A DNA stretch of 64,000 nt, from the NCBI RefSeq assembly GCF_029840925.1, contig NZ_JAOCDM010000014.1, forward strand, positions 1 through 64,000, given 5' to 3'. The position numbers were made by a program, and so were the translations under genes. The stretch's first letter is position 1, and each line of letters starts with the position of its first letter. The DNA comes from Pseudomonas sp. GD03858 (GTDB taxonomy: Bacteria; Pseudomonadota; Gammaproteobacteria; Pseudomonadales; Pseudomonadaceae). The notes below the pieces were generated by a model that worked only from the letters and a program-made list of their open reading frames with translations, was not told the DNA's origin and did no database searches. Shown in pieces: positions 22,856-32,278 of this stretch.

Positions 22856-24532
22856 ATGAGCGAAAGCTTTGCAGAACTCTTTGAAGAAAGCCTGAAAACC
22901 CTCAATCTTCAGCCGGGTGCCATCATCACCGGTATCGTTGTCGACATCGACGGCGACTGGGTTACCGTTCACGCTGGCCTGAAGTCCGAGGGCGTCATCC
23001 CGCTCGAGCAGTTCATCAACGAAGCTGGCGAGCTGACCATCAAGGTCGGTGACGAAGTTCACGTTGCGCTGGACGCGGTCGAAGACGGCTTTGGCGAAAC
23101 CAAGCTGTCCCGTGAAAAAGCCAAGCGCGCCGAGTGCTGGATTGTTCTGGAAGCTGCTTTCGCTGCCGAAGAAGTGGTCAAGGGCGTTATCAACGGTAAG
23201 GTTAAAGGCGGCTTCACTGTCGACGTTAACGGCATCCGTGCGTTCCTGCCGGGCTCCCTGGTTGATGTCCGCCCAGTGCGCGACACCACCCACCTCGAAG
23301 GCAAAGAGCTGGAATTCAAGGTCATCAAGCTGGACCAGAAGCGCAACAACGTTGTCGTTTCCCGTCGCAGCGTCCTGGAAGCCGAAAACAGCGCCGAGCG
23401 CGAAGCTCTGCTGGAATCGCTGCAGGAAGGCCAGCAGGTCAAAGGTATCGTCAAGAACCTCACCGACTACGGTGCGTTCGTTGACCTGGGCGGCGTCGAT
23501 GGTCTGCTGCACATCACCGACATGGCCTGGAAGCGTATCAAGCACCCGTCGGAAATCGTCAACGTTGGTGACGAGATCGACGTCAAGGTCCTGAAGTACG
23601 ATCGCGAGCGCAACCGCGTTTCGCTGGGTCTGAAGCAACTGGGCGAAGACCCATGGGTTGCTATCAAAGCCCGCTACCCAGAAAGCACCCGCGTCATGGC
23701 TCGCGTCACCAACCTGACCGACTATGGCTGCTTCGCTGAGCTGGAAGAAGGTGTTGAAGGCCTGGTGCACGTCTCCGAAATGGACTGGACCAACAAGAAC
23801 ATCCACCCGTCGAAAGTCGTTCAGGTTGGCGACGAAGTGGAAGTCATGGTTCTGGACATCGACGAAGAGCGTCGTCGTATCTCCCTGGGTATCAAGCAGT
23901 GCAAATCGAACCCATGGGAAGACTTCTCCGGCCAGTTCAACAAGGGTGACAAGATCACCGGTACCATCAAGTCGATCACCGACTTCGGTATCTTCATCGG
24001 CCTGGACGGCGGCATCGACGGTCTGGTTCACCTGTCCGACATCTCCTGGAACGAAGCTGGCGAAGAAGCCGTGCGTCGCTTCAAGAAGGGCGACGAGCTG
24101 GAAACCGTCATCCTGTCGGTTGACCCAGAGCGCGAGCGCATCTCCCTGGGCATCAAGCAGCTGGAAGACGATCCGTTCTCCAACTTCGTTGCTGTCAACG
24201 ACAAGGGCGCTATCGTAAAAGGTATCGTCAAGGAAGTTGACGCCAAGGGCGCTATCGTGACCCTGGCCGACGACATCGAAGCTACTCTGAAGGCTTCCGA
24301 AATCAGCCGTGACCGCGTTGAAGACGCCCGTAACGTGCTGAAGGAAGGCGAAGAGATCGAAGCCAAGATCATCAGCGTCGACCGTAAGTCCCGCGTCATC
24401 AGCCTGTCCATCAAATCGAAGGACGATGCTGAAGAGCGCGAAGCCATCCAGAGCCTGAAAAACGCTCCGGAAGCGGCTGCCGACACCACCATGGCCGCGC
24501 TGCTGCGCGAAGCAATGGCCAAGCAGAACTGA
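22856..24532 (+). CDS. rpsA: 30S ribosomal protein S1
   Basis: A 558-residue S1 with six S1/OB-fold repeats that bring mRNA to the 30S subunit. Repeats are visible as recurring G-x-V-x-x-I-x-D-x-G-x-F/F-V patterns, e.g. [18 protein letters not shown] and [19 protein letters not shown]. Codon use is strongly biased, as for a highly expressed gene. The 123-base leader holds a small hairpin (CCACATT / AATGTGG at 22797-22816); S1 represses its own translation through leader structure in E. coli, so this may matter here. Confidence 0.98.
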   Translation: MSESFAELFEESLKTLNLQPGAIITGIVVDIDGDWVTVHAGLKSEGVIPLEQFINEAGELTIKVGDEVHVALDAVEDGFGETKLSREKAKRAECWIVLEAAFAAEEVVKGVINGKVKGGFTVDVNGIRAFLPGSLVDVRPVRDTTHLEGKELEFKVIKLDQKRNNVVVSRRSVLEAENSAEREALLESLQEGQQVKGIVKNLTDYGAFVDLGGVDGLLHITDMAWKRIKHPSEIVNVGDEIDVKVLKYDRERNRVSLGLKQLGEDPWVAIKARYPESTRVMARVTNLTDYGCFAELEEGVEGLVHVSEMDWTNKNIHPSKVVQVGDEVEVMVLDIDEERRRISLGIKQCKSNPWEDFSGQFNKGDKITGTIKSITDFGIFIGLDGGIDGLVHLSDISWNEAGEEAVRRFKKGDELETVILSVDPERERISLGIKQLEDDPFSNFVAVNDKGAIVKGIVKEVDAKGAIVTLADDIEATLKASEISRDRVEDARNVLKEGEEIEAKIISVDRKSRVISLSIKSKDDAEEREAIQSLKNAPEAAADTTMAALLREAMAKQN

Positions 24533-24550
24533 GTTCTGTTTGATCGGTGA

Positions 24551-24581
24551 AAAAGGGCGACCCTCGGGTCGCCCTTTTTTT
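24551..24581 (+). terminator. Rho-independent terminator after rpsA
   Basis: The stem AAAGGGCGACCC / GGGTCGCCCTTT is followed by a run of Ts. It lies about 18 bases after the rpsA stop and ends the supraoperon. Confidence 0.95.
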
Positions 24582-24745
24582 GTACCTGCGATTTGTCGGC
24601 AGCGCTTGGCTATTCGCTCCCTGCGCCGATTTAGGAGGCTTCTCATGGCTCGTGAAAAAATCCGTATCTTGAATTTTTTTGTTTAGTCAAGAACCGGCCT
24701 GTTCAAATCAGCCGGAGCATGCTACAAACTGATTAAGCAATGATC

Positions 24746-24758
24746 TAGCTGCTTGATA
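24746..24758 (-). promoter_or_regulatory. Candidate IHF binding site in the ihfB leader
   Basis: Read on the minus strand the site is TATCAAGCAGCTA, which fits the IHF consensus WATCAANNNNTTR with one mismatch. It is 14 bases before the ihfB start and flanked upstream by AT-rich DNA (24660-24690). IHF is known to regulate its own genes in E. coli. A single short match is weak evidence by itself. Confidence 0.35.
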
Positions 24759-24772
24759 ACGAAGGGAAAAAT

Positions 24773-25069
24773 ATGACGAAGTCGGAGCTGATCGAACGTA
24801 TTGTCACCCATCAGGGGCTGCTCTCGTCCAAGGACGTCGAGTTAGCCATCAAGACCATGCTTGAGCAGATGTCGCAGTGCCTGGCGACCGGGGATCGCAT
24901 CGAGATCCGCGGCTTTGGCAGTTTCTCGCTGCACTATCGCGCGCCGCGCGTAGGGCGCAATCCCAAGACCGGGCAGTCGGTCAGTCTCGTGGGCAAATAT
25001 GTCCCACACTTCAAGCCTGGCAAGGAGCTGCGTGACCGGGTCAATGAAGAAGAGCATGAGCCTGGCTGA
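24773..25069 (+). CDS. ihfB: Integration host factor subunit beta
   Basis: A 98-residue HU/IHF-family DNA-bending protein; with IhfA it forms the IHF heterodimer. The DNA-intercalating arm GRNPKTGQ and the [11 protein letters not shown] strand are typical of the beta subunit. The C-terminal tail is acidic. A GAAGGGA site precedes ATG 24773. ihfB marks the left border of the O-antigen locus in Pseudomonas. Confidence 0.97.
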   Translation: MTKSELIERIVTHQGLLSSKDVELAIKTMLEQMSQCLATGDRIEIRGFGSFSLHYRAPRVGRNPKTGQSVSLVGKYVPHFKPGKELRDRVNEEEHEPG

Positions 25070-25089
25070 GCAATTGAAGGAGCAGTCCG

Positions 25090-25353
25090 ATGCGTAACCT
25101 CAAGCGCGCCGTAGTGGCGCTGTTCGTGTTGCTGCTGGCGGCAGTGGTGCTGTTCTTCGTACTGGAGAATCAGCAAGCAGTGTCACTGATGATGTTTGGC
25201 TGGACAGCGCCGGCCATTCCGGTGGCGGTGTTGGTGCTGGCTGCGCTGCTTGTTGGCTTGGCAATCGGCCCTCTTCTGGGGGCTTATGGTCTGATGCGCG
25301 GCAAGCGCAAGATCAGCGCTGCTGCCCGTCGAGCGGCCTTCTCCGAGAGTTAA
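25090..25353 (+). CDS. LapA-domain (DUF1049) inner-membrane protein
   Basis: An 87-residue protein with two membrane helices (about 8-25 and 40-65) joined by the conserved FFVLENQQAVSLMMFGW loop, followed by a basic cytosolic tail. This is the lipopolysaccharide assembly protein A domain of E. coli LapA, which acts with LapB in controlling LPS synthesis through LpxC. It is unrelated to the large Pseudomonas adhesin also called LapA. It starts 20 bases after ihfB with a GAAGGAG site. No LapB is visible next to it. Confidence 0.85.
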   Translation: MRNLKRAVVALFVLLLAAVVLFFVLENQQAVSLMMFGWTAPAIPVAVLVLAALLVGLAIGPLLGAYGLMRGKRKISAAARRAAFSES

Positions 25354-25452
25354 GGAAGCGTCCTACAGTTCGCAGGGAAGATGCCCATTTTTTTGCCGTG
25401 CGAGAAGTGAAGTAATACGCACTTTCTCAACGGCAGCCGAAGGGGTAGCAAG

Positions 25453-26883
25453 ATGCAATTCCCAGCGATCGATCACCATGGCGGAGTCCGTGGTGTGACG
25501 GGGTCCTGCCATCAGCTGCATCTGGATGATGCGACCAGTCTTCTGATCGATTGTGGGCTGGAGCAGGGAGCAGAGCGTCAGCCTGGCTCGCGGGCGAACG
25601 AACTGGGCTTCGATGTTTGCGGCATTCGCGCCGTGATCGTTACCCACGTCCATCTAGATCATGTCGGTCGTATCTCTCATCTTTTTGCCGCCGGTTTTCG
25701 TGGGCGGATCTTCTGCAGCGAGCCTTCCGCAAAGTTATTGCCGCTGGTGCTCGAGGATGCCTATCGCCTGGCCATCAGTGCCGATTCAGGGCAACTTGCA
25801 CGCTATGTAACGTTTCTTCAGTACCATATCTTTCCCATACCGTTTGGGCAGTGGCACGTGGTCGTGGAGCGCCCTGGCTTGAGTTGCGCTATTCGTTTGC
25901 AGCGTGCCGGGCATCTACTTGGCTCGGCTTACGCCGAGTGCGAAGTGAAACTGGCTGATGCTTGTACGCGCATAGTCTTTTCTGGCGATCTGGGGGCTTC
26001 CGACAATCCCCTGTTGTGTCCGGTAAGTCCGCTGGAGCGTGCTGATGTATTGGTAATGGAGAGCACCTATGGCGATCGCCTGCATCCGGATCGCAGCGGG
26101 CGCCGACAGCAGCTCGAAGCAGCAATCGACCGTGCCCTGGTGGATCACGGCACCATCTTGATACCTGCCTTCAGCCTGGGGCGTACGCAAGAGTTGCTCT
26201 ATGAAATAGAAGATATCCTGCATCGCAAGGGGTTATCGGATCAGGAGGGGGATGCGCCGGCGGAGGGGTTCAGTGATTGGGCGCGCTTGCCCGTAGTACT
26301 CGACTCGCCGCTGGCTCAGCGCATTACCCAGGCCTATCGCGAGCTGCACCTGTTCTGGCGTGAGGAAGCCAGGGAGCGCCTGGCGCAGGGGCGTGATCCG
26401 CTGGGGTTTCGACAGCTCGTCATCATTGACACGCATGCCCGTCACCAGCAGGTCGTCAACTATCTCAAGAGCACCGGACGGCCAGCTATTGTGATTGCCG
26501 GCAATGGCATGTGCTCGGGGGGGCGGATTGTCAATTATCTCAAGGCAATGCTGGAAGATCCGCGGCATGAGGTGATGTTCGTCGGGCACCAGGTAAAGGG
26601 AACGCCCGGGGCAGTGATCCAGGCCAGTGAGGAGGAGGAGGGCCTTGTACGGGTCGATCTCGATGGCCAACGGTACGAGATCCGGTCAAAGGTGATGACC
26701 TTGAGTGGGTACTCCGGGCACGCGGACCAGCACGGACTCGTGACGTTTGCGATGGGACAGGCCGAGCCTGCGGGCAAGATAGTGCTGGTGCATGGTGACG
26801 ATGTCGCCAAGCGCGAGTTGGCCGATGCGCTGAAGCGTCGATATCGCGCCTGCGGCAAGGCGGTCGAGGTCGAAATCCCCTAG
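25453..26883 (+). CDS. Beta-CASP metallo-beta-lactamase-fold nuclease
   Basis: A 476-residue MBL-fold protein of the beta-CASP group (RNA 3'-processing/RNase J/CPSF73 kin). The zinc motif is H65-V-H-L-D-H70; further ligands lie in the GHLLGSAY and FSGDLG segments. The beta-CASP insertion follows (VMESTYGDRLHP..., IPAFSLGRTQELLY) with VIAGNGMCSGGRIVNYL, and the final SGHAD motif supplies the last ligand. Substrates of bacterial members are poorly known. It lies between ihfB/lapA and wzz, a position outside glycan synthesis proper. Confidence 0.87.
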   Translation: MQFPAIDHHGGVRGVTGSCHQLHLDDATSLLIDCGLEQGAERQPGSRANELGFDVCGIRAVIVTHVHLDHVGRISHLFAAGFRGRIFCSEPSAKLLPLVLEDAYRLAISADSGQLARYVTFLQYHIFPIPFGQWHVVVERPGLSCAIRLQRAGHLLGSAYAECEVKLADACTRIVFSGDLGASDNPLLCPVSPLERADVLVMESTYGDRLHPDRSGRRQQLEAAIDRALVDHGTILIPAFSLGRTQELLYEIEDILHRKGLSDQEGDAPAEGFSDWARLPVVLDSPLAQRITQAYRELHLFWREEARERLAQGRDPLGFRQLVIIDTHARHQQVVNYLKSTGRPAIVIAGNGMCSGGRIVNYLKAMLEDPRHEVMFVGHQVKGTPGAVIQASEEEEGLVRVDLDGQRYEIRSKVMTLSGYSGHADQHGLVTFAMGQAEPAGKIVLVHGDDVAKRELADALKRRYRACGKAVEVEIP

Positions 26884-26989
26884 CGGCCCAATACTGATCT
26901 CCCGTTCTTGATCCCGTACGTTGAACTTCGTTTCGGGTGTGTGACTCGTTGTGGTCGAAAAAACGTTACAGCCGAGGAAATTCTAATAG

Positions 26990-28027
26990 ATGCCCCGTGA
27001 GCATGAGTGCCGTGAGCGTAATGATGAAATTGATCTTTCCGAGTGGTTGAGGTACTTGCTTGCCAAGAAGTTGATAGTTGCCTCGATTGTAGCGTTGAGC
27101 ACGCTCATGGCGCTGGTCTATGCATTCCTTGCGACACCGTTGTATCAAGTCAGTCTATGGGTTCAGCCGCCGATGCAGAAGGATATTGCGCCGCTGAACT
27201 ATGTGCGAGGCGAAGTAAGCGGGCTTAGCTTGCTTGGCACCAGTGATGTCTACGGTATTTACCTGAGTCATTTGCAATCGGAGGCGCTGCGTCGCCGGTT
27301 TTTCCAGGAAATCTACTTGCCCAGTTTGCCGAGTGCGCAGCGCGGTGATGCGCGGGACGCCTTGTTCGAGCAGTTTCGGGCTCGGATTACTGTCGACAAG
27401 GCGTCCAGGGATGGTGCCCTGCGTCATGTGGTCAGTGTCGAACTTCCTGATGCCAGGCAGGCCGCTGATTGGGCCGTTCGATTTACCACGATGGCTGGGG
27501 CGCTTGGTCGCGAAGAGGCCATTCAGAACGTCCAGTCCGAGGTGATGCTGAAGGCCCGGCATCTTGAGCAGGACATCAGGGCGGCCCGTAGTGGTGCCCG
27601 GCAACAGCGTGAAGACAAGATTCATCGACTGACGGAAGCCTTGGCGGTGGCCCAGTCCATTGGTCTGAGGGACCCTTTGGTCATGCCGAATGCAGGGGCG
27701 GCTGGGGCCGACGAATTGCTGACCTACATGCGCGGTACCAAGGCGCTGGAGGCGCAGATCGGCGCGTTGCGCACGCGGACGATGGACGATCCATTTGTCG
27801 AGGATCTTCGCCAGCGCGAGGAGCTGCTGTCCTTCTATCACCAGTTGCGCTTGGACGAGGAGAAGATCAGCGTGTATCGGCAAGACGGGCAGGTGCAGAT
27901 CCCGGACAGGGCCATCAAGCCGAAGAAAGCGATGATCGTGCTCTTCGGGTTTGTCATTGGTTGTGTGATGGCGGTGGCGGTGGTTCTGCTGATGCGCGGC
28001 GTGCAGCGTTCCGGCGTTGAAAGATGA
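26990..28027 (+). CDS. wzz: O-antigen chain-length regulator Wzz
   Basis: A 345-residue polysaccharide co-polymerase. Membrane helix one is about residues 27-48 and helix two about 312-335; between them is a periplasmic alpha-helical domain with long coiled segments. The proline-bearing run IPDRAIKPKK before the second helix is typical of Wzz. It would set the modal length of the Wzy-made O antigen. ATG 26990 has a GAGGA site. It is first in the O-antigen cluster, as in P. aeruginosa, but is separated from wzx by 366 bases. Confidence 0.88.
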   Translation: MPREHECRERNDEIDLSEWLRYLLAKKLIVASIVALSTLMALVYAFLATPLYQVSLWVQPPMQKDIAPLNYVRGEVSGLSLLGTSDVYGIYLSHLQSEALRRRFFQEIYLPSLPSAQRGDARDALFEQFRARITVDKASRDGALRHVVSVELPDARQAADWAVRFTTMAGALGREEAIQNVQSEVMLKARHLEQDIRAARSGARQQREDKIHRLTEALAVAQSIGLRDPLVMPNAGAAGADELLTYMRGTKALEAQIGALRTRTMDDPFVEDLRQREELLSFYHQLRLDEEKISVYRQDGQVQIPDRAIKPKKAMIVLFGFVIGCVMAVAVVLLMRGVQRSGVER

Positions 28028-28393
28028 GCTGCCAGGGCAATGGTGTCGGCGTCAGGCGTTGCCTGGGTGGGCAATTTTTCGTTGGCGGGGGCGATAGTTT
28101 GCCATGCAAGGGTGATCTCGATGAGTTTTTGCGCCATCATGTCGCCCCTGTCATGTACGGTCCCCCAGTGTTCGGCACTTTTCGGTGAAAATAGCCGTCG
28201 CGACATCCGTGCCCTGCCGCCAGGCGAGCCCGACTCAAGCTGACGAACTCAGCCTTGACTCCGTCGTTCGGGTATCATCCTGCGTTTCGCCGATTCGAGC
28301 CCGCATGGAATCGGCTGCTTTTGAGAATGAGTCCCTGGCATGGGTTCGAGCCGTGGTAGCGGCGCAAATGATTGAATAATTTGATAGACCCCT
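28028..28393 (+). other. Intergenic leader between wzz and wzx
   Basis: This 366-base gap holds no convincing gene; both strands have only short frames without ribosome sites. TTGACT (28255-28260) and TATCAT (28273-28278) look like promoter boxes but are 12 bases apart, too close for sigma70. GTGGTAGCGGC (about 28351) shares eight of twelve positions with the ops/JUMPstart element seen by RfaH. A long transcribed leader for the wzx operon is possible. Confidence 0.4.
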
Positions 28394-29869
28394 ATGAGCT
28401 CGATGTCGAAAGTTGTAAAAGGCGCGGTCCTGAATCTTGCGGGACTGGGCTTGCCCATGGTTGTTGCGGTTTTCACCATCCCTTACCTCATTCAACTGCT
28501 GGGCGCTGAAAAGTTTGGCCTGCTCGCGTTGATGTGGGCCGTCGTCAGCTATGCGGGAATTTTTGATCTTGGTCTTGGGCGGGCGCTGACGCTGCAGGTT
28601 GCCAGGCTGGATGCTCAGCCCGCACCTCAAGAACTGGGGGCCGTCATGGGGACGGCCTATGCGCTCATGGTCGGGGTTGGCGTCGTCGTCGGCGCTTGCA
28701 TGTTCGTGCTCAGCGGCGAGATTGTCGGTTTCGTGAAGGGCGTGACGGACCTGCAGGAAACCACCGCTGCCTTTCAGATAATGGCTGTGTCCGTGCCGTT
28801 CATCATTCTGGCCTCCGGCTTCAGGGGCGTGCTGGAAGCGCGTCAGGCGTTCGGCAGGGTCAATGCCGTGCGTTTGCCTTTGGGGATCTATACGTTCATT
28901 GGGCCGGTGCTGGTGTGTGGCGTCTTTGGCCCGCGGCTGGACCTCATCGCCGCGGTGCTTGCGCTTGGCAGGCTTGTGGCCTGTATCGTCTATTGGTACT
29001 ACGCTCGCGCGCATGTGGCGCCGATCGAGCATCGGTCATTGGCATGGGATGGCCGTCATGTGAAATCACTCTGTGCCAGCGGCGGGTGGCTGTCGGTTGC
29101 CAGTGTCGTCGGCCCGATCATGGCCTATGCCGACCGGTTCGTGTTGGGGGCTCTGGTTTCGGCCAATGCGGTTGCCTTTTACGTGACCCCCAACGAGCTG
29201 GTGACCAAGCTATGGATTCTTCCGGGAGCATTGACCGCAGTATTGTTTCCGATGTTTTCCGGTGGCCTTTCCTGTTCCGCCGCGTCTCGAAACGGCACCG
29301 TCAAGCTGTTCGACCTGTCGAGTGCGGCCATTTTCATCGTGATCGCTCCCTTGTCGTTGACGCTGGCGACATTTTCATACGACTTGTTGGATTTCTGGGT
29401 CGGGGTGGAGTTTGCCCGCGAGGGTCAGGAGCTTCTGGTCATCTTCGCGTTTGCAATCCTGATCAACTGCATGGCGCACGTGCCCCTCACATTGCTGCAG
29501 GGGGCGGGCAACGCCAGGGCCGTCGCTCTGCTGCAGGTGTTGGAGGTGCCGGTTTTCCTGCTCTTGCTTTGGGGGCTCACGCTCAAGTTCGGAGTGGTCG
29601 GGGCCGCATGGGTCTGGGTGGCCAGGGCAGTATTCGACACGGGGATCTTGTTGTATCTCGCCTGTGAAAAGCTGAACGTTTCGTTCATCAAGCGCGTTGC
29701 CCTGTTGACGGCGAGCGTCTTGCTTGTCTTGGGGGTTTATAGCGTGATCAAAGAGTGGGAACTCTACGCGCGCCTGATGCTGACTGGCCTGGTTGGTGCA
29801 GTGTTTGTGGCGGCCATCATCCTGATGATGGTCAGATCCTTGAAGCTGAAAGCCAAGACAGAAGCTTGA
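28394..29869 (+). CDS. wzx: O-antigen flippase Wzx
   Basis: A 491-residue protein with about 12 hydrophobic helices of the MATE-like polysaccharide transporter superfamily. It should flip the undecaprenyl-diphosphate-linked O unit across the inner membrane. The N-terminus (KGAVLNLAGLGLPMVVAVFTIPYLIQLLG) is typical of the family. The stop overlaps the start of the next gene by one base. Codon use is AT-richer than core genes such as gyrA, consistent with acquired O-antigen DNA. Confidence 0.88.
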   Translation: MSSMSKVVKGAVLNLAGLGLPMVVAVFTIPYLIQLLGAEKFGLLALMWAVVSYAGIFDLGLGRALTLQVARLDAQPAPQELGAVMGTAYALMVGVGVVVGACMFVLSGEIVGFVKGVTDLQETTAAFQIMAVSVPFIILASGFRGVLEARQAFGRVNAVRLPLGIYTFIGPVLVCGVFGPRLDLIAAVLALGRLVACIVYWYYARAHVAPIEHRSLAWDGRHVKSLCASGGWLSVASVVGPIMAYADRFVLGALVSANAVAFYVTPNELVTKLWILPGALTAVLFPMFSGGLSCSAASRNGTVKLFDLSSAAIFIVIAPLSLTLATFSYDLLDFWVGVEFAREGQELLVIFAFAILINCMAHVPLTLLQGAGNARAVALLQVLEVPVFLLLLWGLTLKFGVVGAAWVWVARAVFDTGILLYLACEKLNVSFIKRVALLTASVLLVLGVYSVIKEWELYARLMLTGLVGAVFVAAIILMMVRSLKLKAKTEA

Positions 29870-31074
29870 TGGAGCTGGCAAGCCGCTTCCTCGATGTGTA
29901 TACGATCGTGCTCCTTGCGGTATGGGGGGGCGCGCTGTGGGCGTGGGCTCTCGGAGGGCTGAATCCACGCACGGAAAAGGCGGTGTATGCCGTGCTTTCG
30001 TTGATGTTGATTGTTTTTTCCGCAACGCGTTACGAGACGGGCTATGACTGGCCTGCCTACGAAGAATTCTATGTCATGGGCGATCGGCTCGAGGGCAAGT
30101 ATCAGTTCGAACTTGGGTTCAGGTTGTTGGCTGGTTTGTTTCGATATTGGGCGTTGGACTTCACCGCGTTCCAGTTCTTCGTCAGTGCATTGCAGGTTTT
30201 TCTGGTTGCCGTGTTCATCAGGAAGTTTTTCAAGACCTTTGCGCTGTTGGCGCTAGCTGTTTACTACACGGTGCCTGATCTCTATTTGATAAATTCTTTC
30301 TCCTTGATGCGTCAGGGGCTCGCGCTGGCGTTGTTTCTCTGTGGCGCTGTTTACTGTTTTGAGCGTAAGTGGCTGGTGTGCGGCCTGTTTTTCCTGGCAG
30401 CCAGCATGTTTCATACTTCAAGCATCTTTGCGATCGGGGTGTTTTTTGCGGTCCGCCTGGTCGGAATCAATTACACGCTGTCCAAGTGGTGCGTGTGGGG
30501 GTTGGCGGCCTGTTATTTGATCGGGGTCAATATGCCTGGCGGCCTGATCAGCGTGCTGGCGGCCCTGCCTTTTTTACAGAAGTATGTAATCTACGAAGGC
30601 TTGGATACACCCAGTGTCAGTGTGCTGTATAAGTTGTTGTTTACCGTGCTGTTTTTGGCGCTGTTTCATCTTTCCGGGTATCGTCGACGCATGCAGTTGC
30701 GTGCGGGCGACTATACCCCAGAGCAACAGTTTCAGTTTGCGCTGGCGTGTATGGCCGTGGTCATCAGTTTTTTCTTTTGGGCTTATCCGACATTTTTGTC
30801 GAGATTTCAGGCATTCTTTTTGTTTTTTTTATTGGCTTATATATGGCGGGCTTTCGATTTTTCCACGTGGGTCAATCGCTCGTTGTTGTGCGGTGTCGTA
30901 TGCGTGGTGAGTGGCGCCCTGTATGGGAAATTTGTCTTGACCCATCTTGCAATGGTCTACTTCCCCTATCAGAGCCTTTTTTCCGAGCGGATCGAGGTTC
31001 GCAGTACCGGCGCGCAGAGAGTGGACGAATTGCATGAAGAATTGCGTAGGCTATGGCGAGGCTCGAATGAGTAA
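29869..31074 (+). CDS. wzy: EpsG-like O-antigen polymerase (Wzy)
   Basis: A 401-residue, very hydrophobic protein with about 10 membrane helices, resembling the EpsG family of polymerases (SATRYETGYDWPAYEEFY is the family-like motif after the second helix). In this context it is the Wzy that links O units at the periplasmic face. ATG 29869 overlaps the wzx stop (TGATG). It is one of the AT-richest stretches of the window. Sequence identity among Wzy proteins is low, so the call rests on topology and context. Confidence 0.8.
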   Translation: MELASRFLDVYTIVLLAVWGGALWAWALGGLNPRTEKAVYAVLSLMLIVFSATRYETGYDWPAYEEFYVMGDRLEGKYQFELGFRLLAGLFRYWALDFTAFQFFVSALQVFLVAVFIRKFFKTFALLALAVYYTVPDLYLINSFSLMRQGLALALFLCGAVYCFERKWLVCGLFFLAASMFHTSSIFAIGVFFAVRLVGINYTLSKWCVWGLAACYLIGVNMPGGLISVLAALPFLQKYVIYEGLDTPSVSVLYKLLFTVLFLALFHLSGYRRRMQLRAGDYTPEQQFQFALACMAVVISFFFWAYPTFLSRFQAFFLFFLLAYIWRAFDFSTWVNRSLLCGVVCVVSGALYGKFVLTHLAMVYFPYQSLFSERIEVRSTGAQRVDELHEELRRLWRGSNE

Positions 31075-32278
31075 GGTTTTGTTATTGACGACCAAGTACC
31101 CGTGCGGTGCGGGAGAGGGGTGGCTGACCAATGAATTGGCCGAGTGTTTCTCTCGCGAGGGGCAGCAGGTTTCCGTGCTTGCCTTGAGCTGGGAGTACGC
31201 GGACGGTGGCAACGCGGTCATCGACCTGAATGGCGTGAAGGTTTACCGCCAGCGCCTCTGGAAGTTTTTCTACAAGAAAAACTTCATATGCGCGATGCTG
31301 AAGATCTTCTTGTTCTCGCTCTTGGTCAGGTTGCGCTACAAGCAGAAGATCCTCGAGGCCGATGTGATCGTGGCCACCACGCCCTGCATCGTGATATGGG
31401 GTTTGCTGGATTTCTTCCGGGTCAAGCCGAAGGCCAAGAAGTATCTGATTCTTTGGGATTTTTTCCCCTATTACATGCGTGATCTGTGGTCCGGTGGGCG
31501 CAGCAAGTTGTTCAACTTCTTCGTGCGCTGGGAGAATCGTCTGTACAACAAGTTCGATGCCATCGGTTGCATGACCAAGGGCAGTGCCGAATTCCTGCGG
31601 TGCAACTATGAAGTCGATGCCGCGCGGGTCAGCTTGTTGCCATTGTGGACCAAGCAGCTGCCCCGAGTGGAGATGTCATCGGAGCAGCGCAAGGCCATTC
31701 GAGCAAAGTACGCTATCGAGCAGGACGCGTTCGTATCCATTTACGGTGGTGCCATGTCCGTCGTCCAGGGCTTGGACAATATTCTCGACCTGGCCGCGAG
31801 CCTGAAGGGTGATCCCGCGTATCAGTTCGTATTCATCGGCCGTGGCAGCGAGCTGCCGCGGCTCAAGGCGCGCGCCCTCGAGGAGCGACTGCACAACGTT
31901 CTGTTTATTGATTATGTGCCGCGTGACGAGTATGAAAACGTGGTGGCGGTTTGTGATGTGGGAATCGTGTCGTTGTCCGGCCAGCATGCCGTGCCGAGTT
32001 TTCCTTCGAAATCCATTGATTATCTGAAAGTGGGCTTGCCGATTCTTGCCTCCATCGATCGCTACACCGAGTTCGGGAGTATTCTGGTCGATGACATGAA
32101 AGCAGGCTTGTGGGTAGAGGCCGGTGACCCCGTGACGCTTGGCCAGGCCCTTGAAAAAATGCGCCTGGATAGCGTATTTTTGGCGCGCTGCGCGTCAAAC
32201 GGCCGGCACTATTATGAGCAGGAAATGAAAGTCGAATCTGCTACCAGCAACATTTTATCAGCATGCGAGAAAGTATGA
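31067..32278 (+). CDS. GT4-family glycosyltransferase
   Basis: A 403-residue GT-B fold enzyme. The N-terminal domain starts MSKVLLLTTKYPCGAGEGWLTNEL; the C-terminal nucleotide-sugar domain has IYGGAMSVVQGLDNILDLA, FIGRGSELPRLKA and PSFPSKSIDYLKVGLPILA. It probably adds a non-initiating sugar of the O unit on the cytosolic side of the membrane. It overlaps wzy by 8 bases and fnlA by 4, so it is part of the same operon. Donor and acceptor cannot be inferred. Confidence 0.8.
   Translation: MSKVLLLTTKYPCGAGEGWLTNELAECFSREGQQVSVLALSWEYADGGNAVIDLNGVKVYRQRLWKFFYKKNFICAMLKIFLFSLLVRLRYKQKILEADVIVATTPCIVIWGLLDFFRVKPKAKKYLILWDFFPYYMRDLWSGGRSKLFNFFVRWENRLYNKFDAIGCMTKGSAEFLRCNYEVDAARVSLLPLWTKQLPRVEMSSEQRKAIRAKYAIEQDAFVSIYGGAMSVVQGLDNILDLAASLKGDPAYQFVFIGRGSELPRLKARALEERLHNVLFIDYVPRDEYENVVAVCDVGIVSLSGQHAVPSFPSKSIDYLKVGLPILASIDRYTEFGSILVDDMKAGLWVEAGDPVTLGQALEKMRLDSVFLARCASNGRHYYEQEMKVESATSNILSACEKV

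Noticed and set aside
25090..25353. The LapA-domain gene as the large biofilm adhesin LapA
   Set aside because: The product is an 87-residue two-helix membrane protein; the adhesin is thousands of residues long. Only the name is shared.
28255..28278. TTGACT...TATCAT as a promoter before wzx
   Set aside because: The boxes are only 12 bases apart, outside the range used by sigma70 RNA polymerase.
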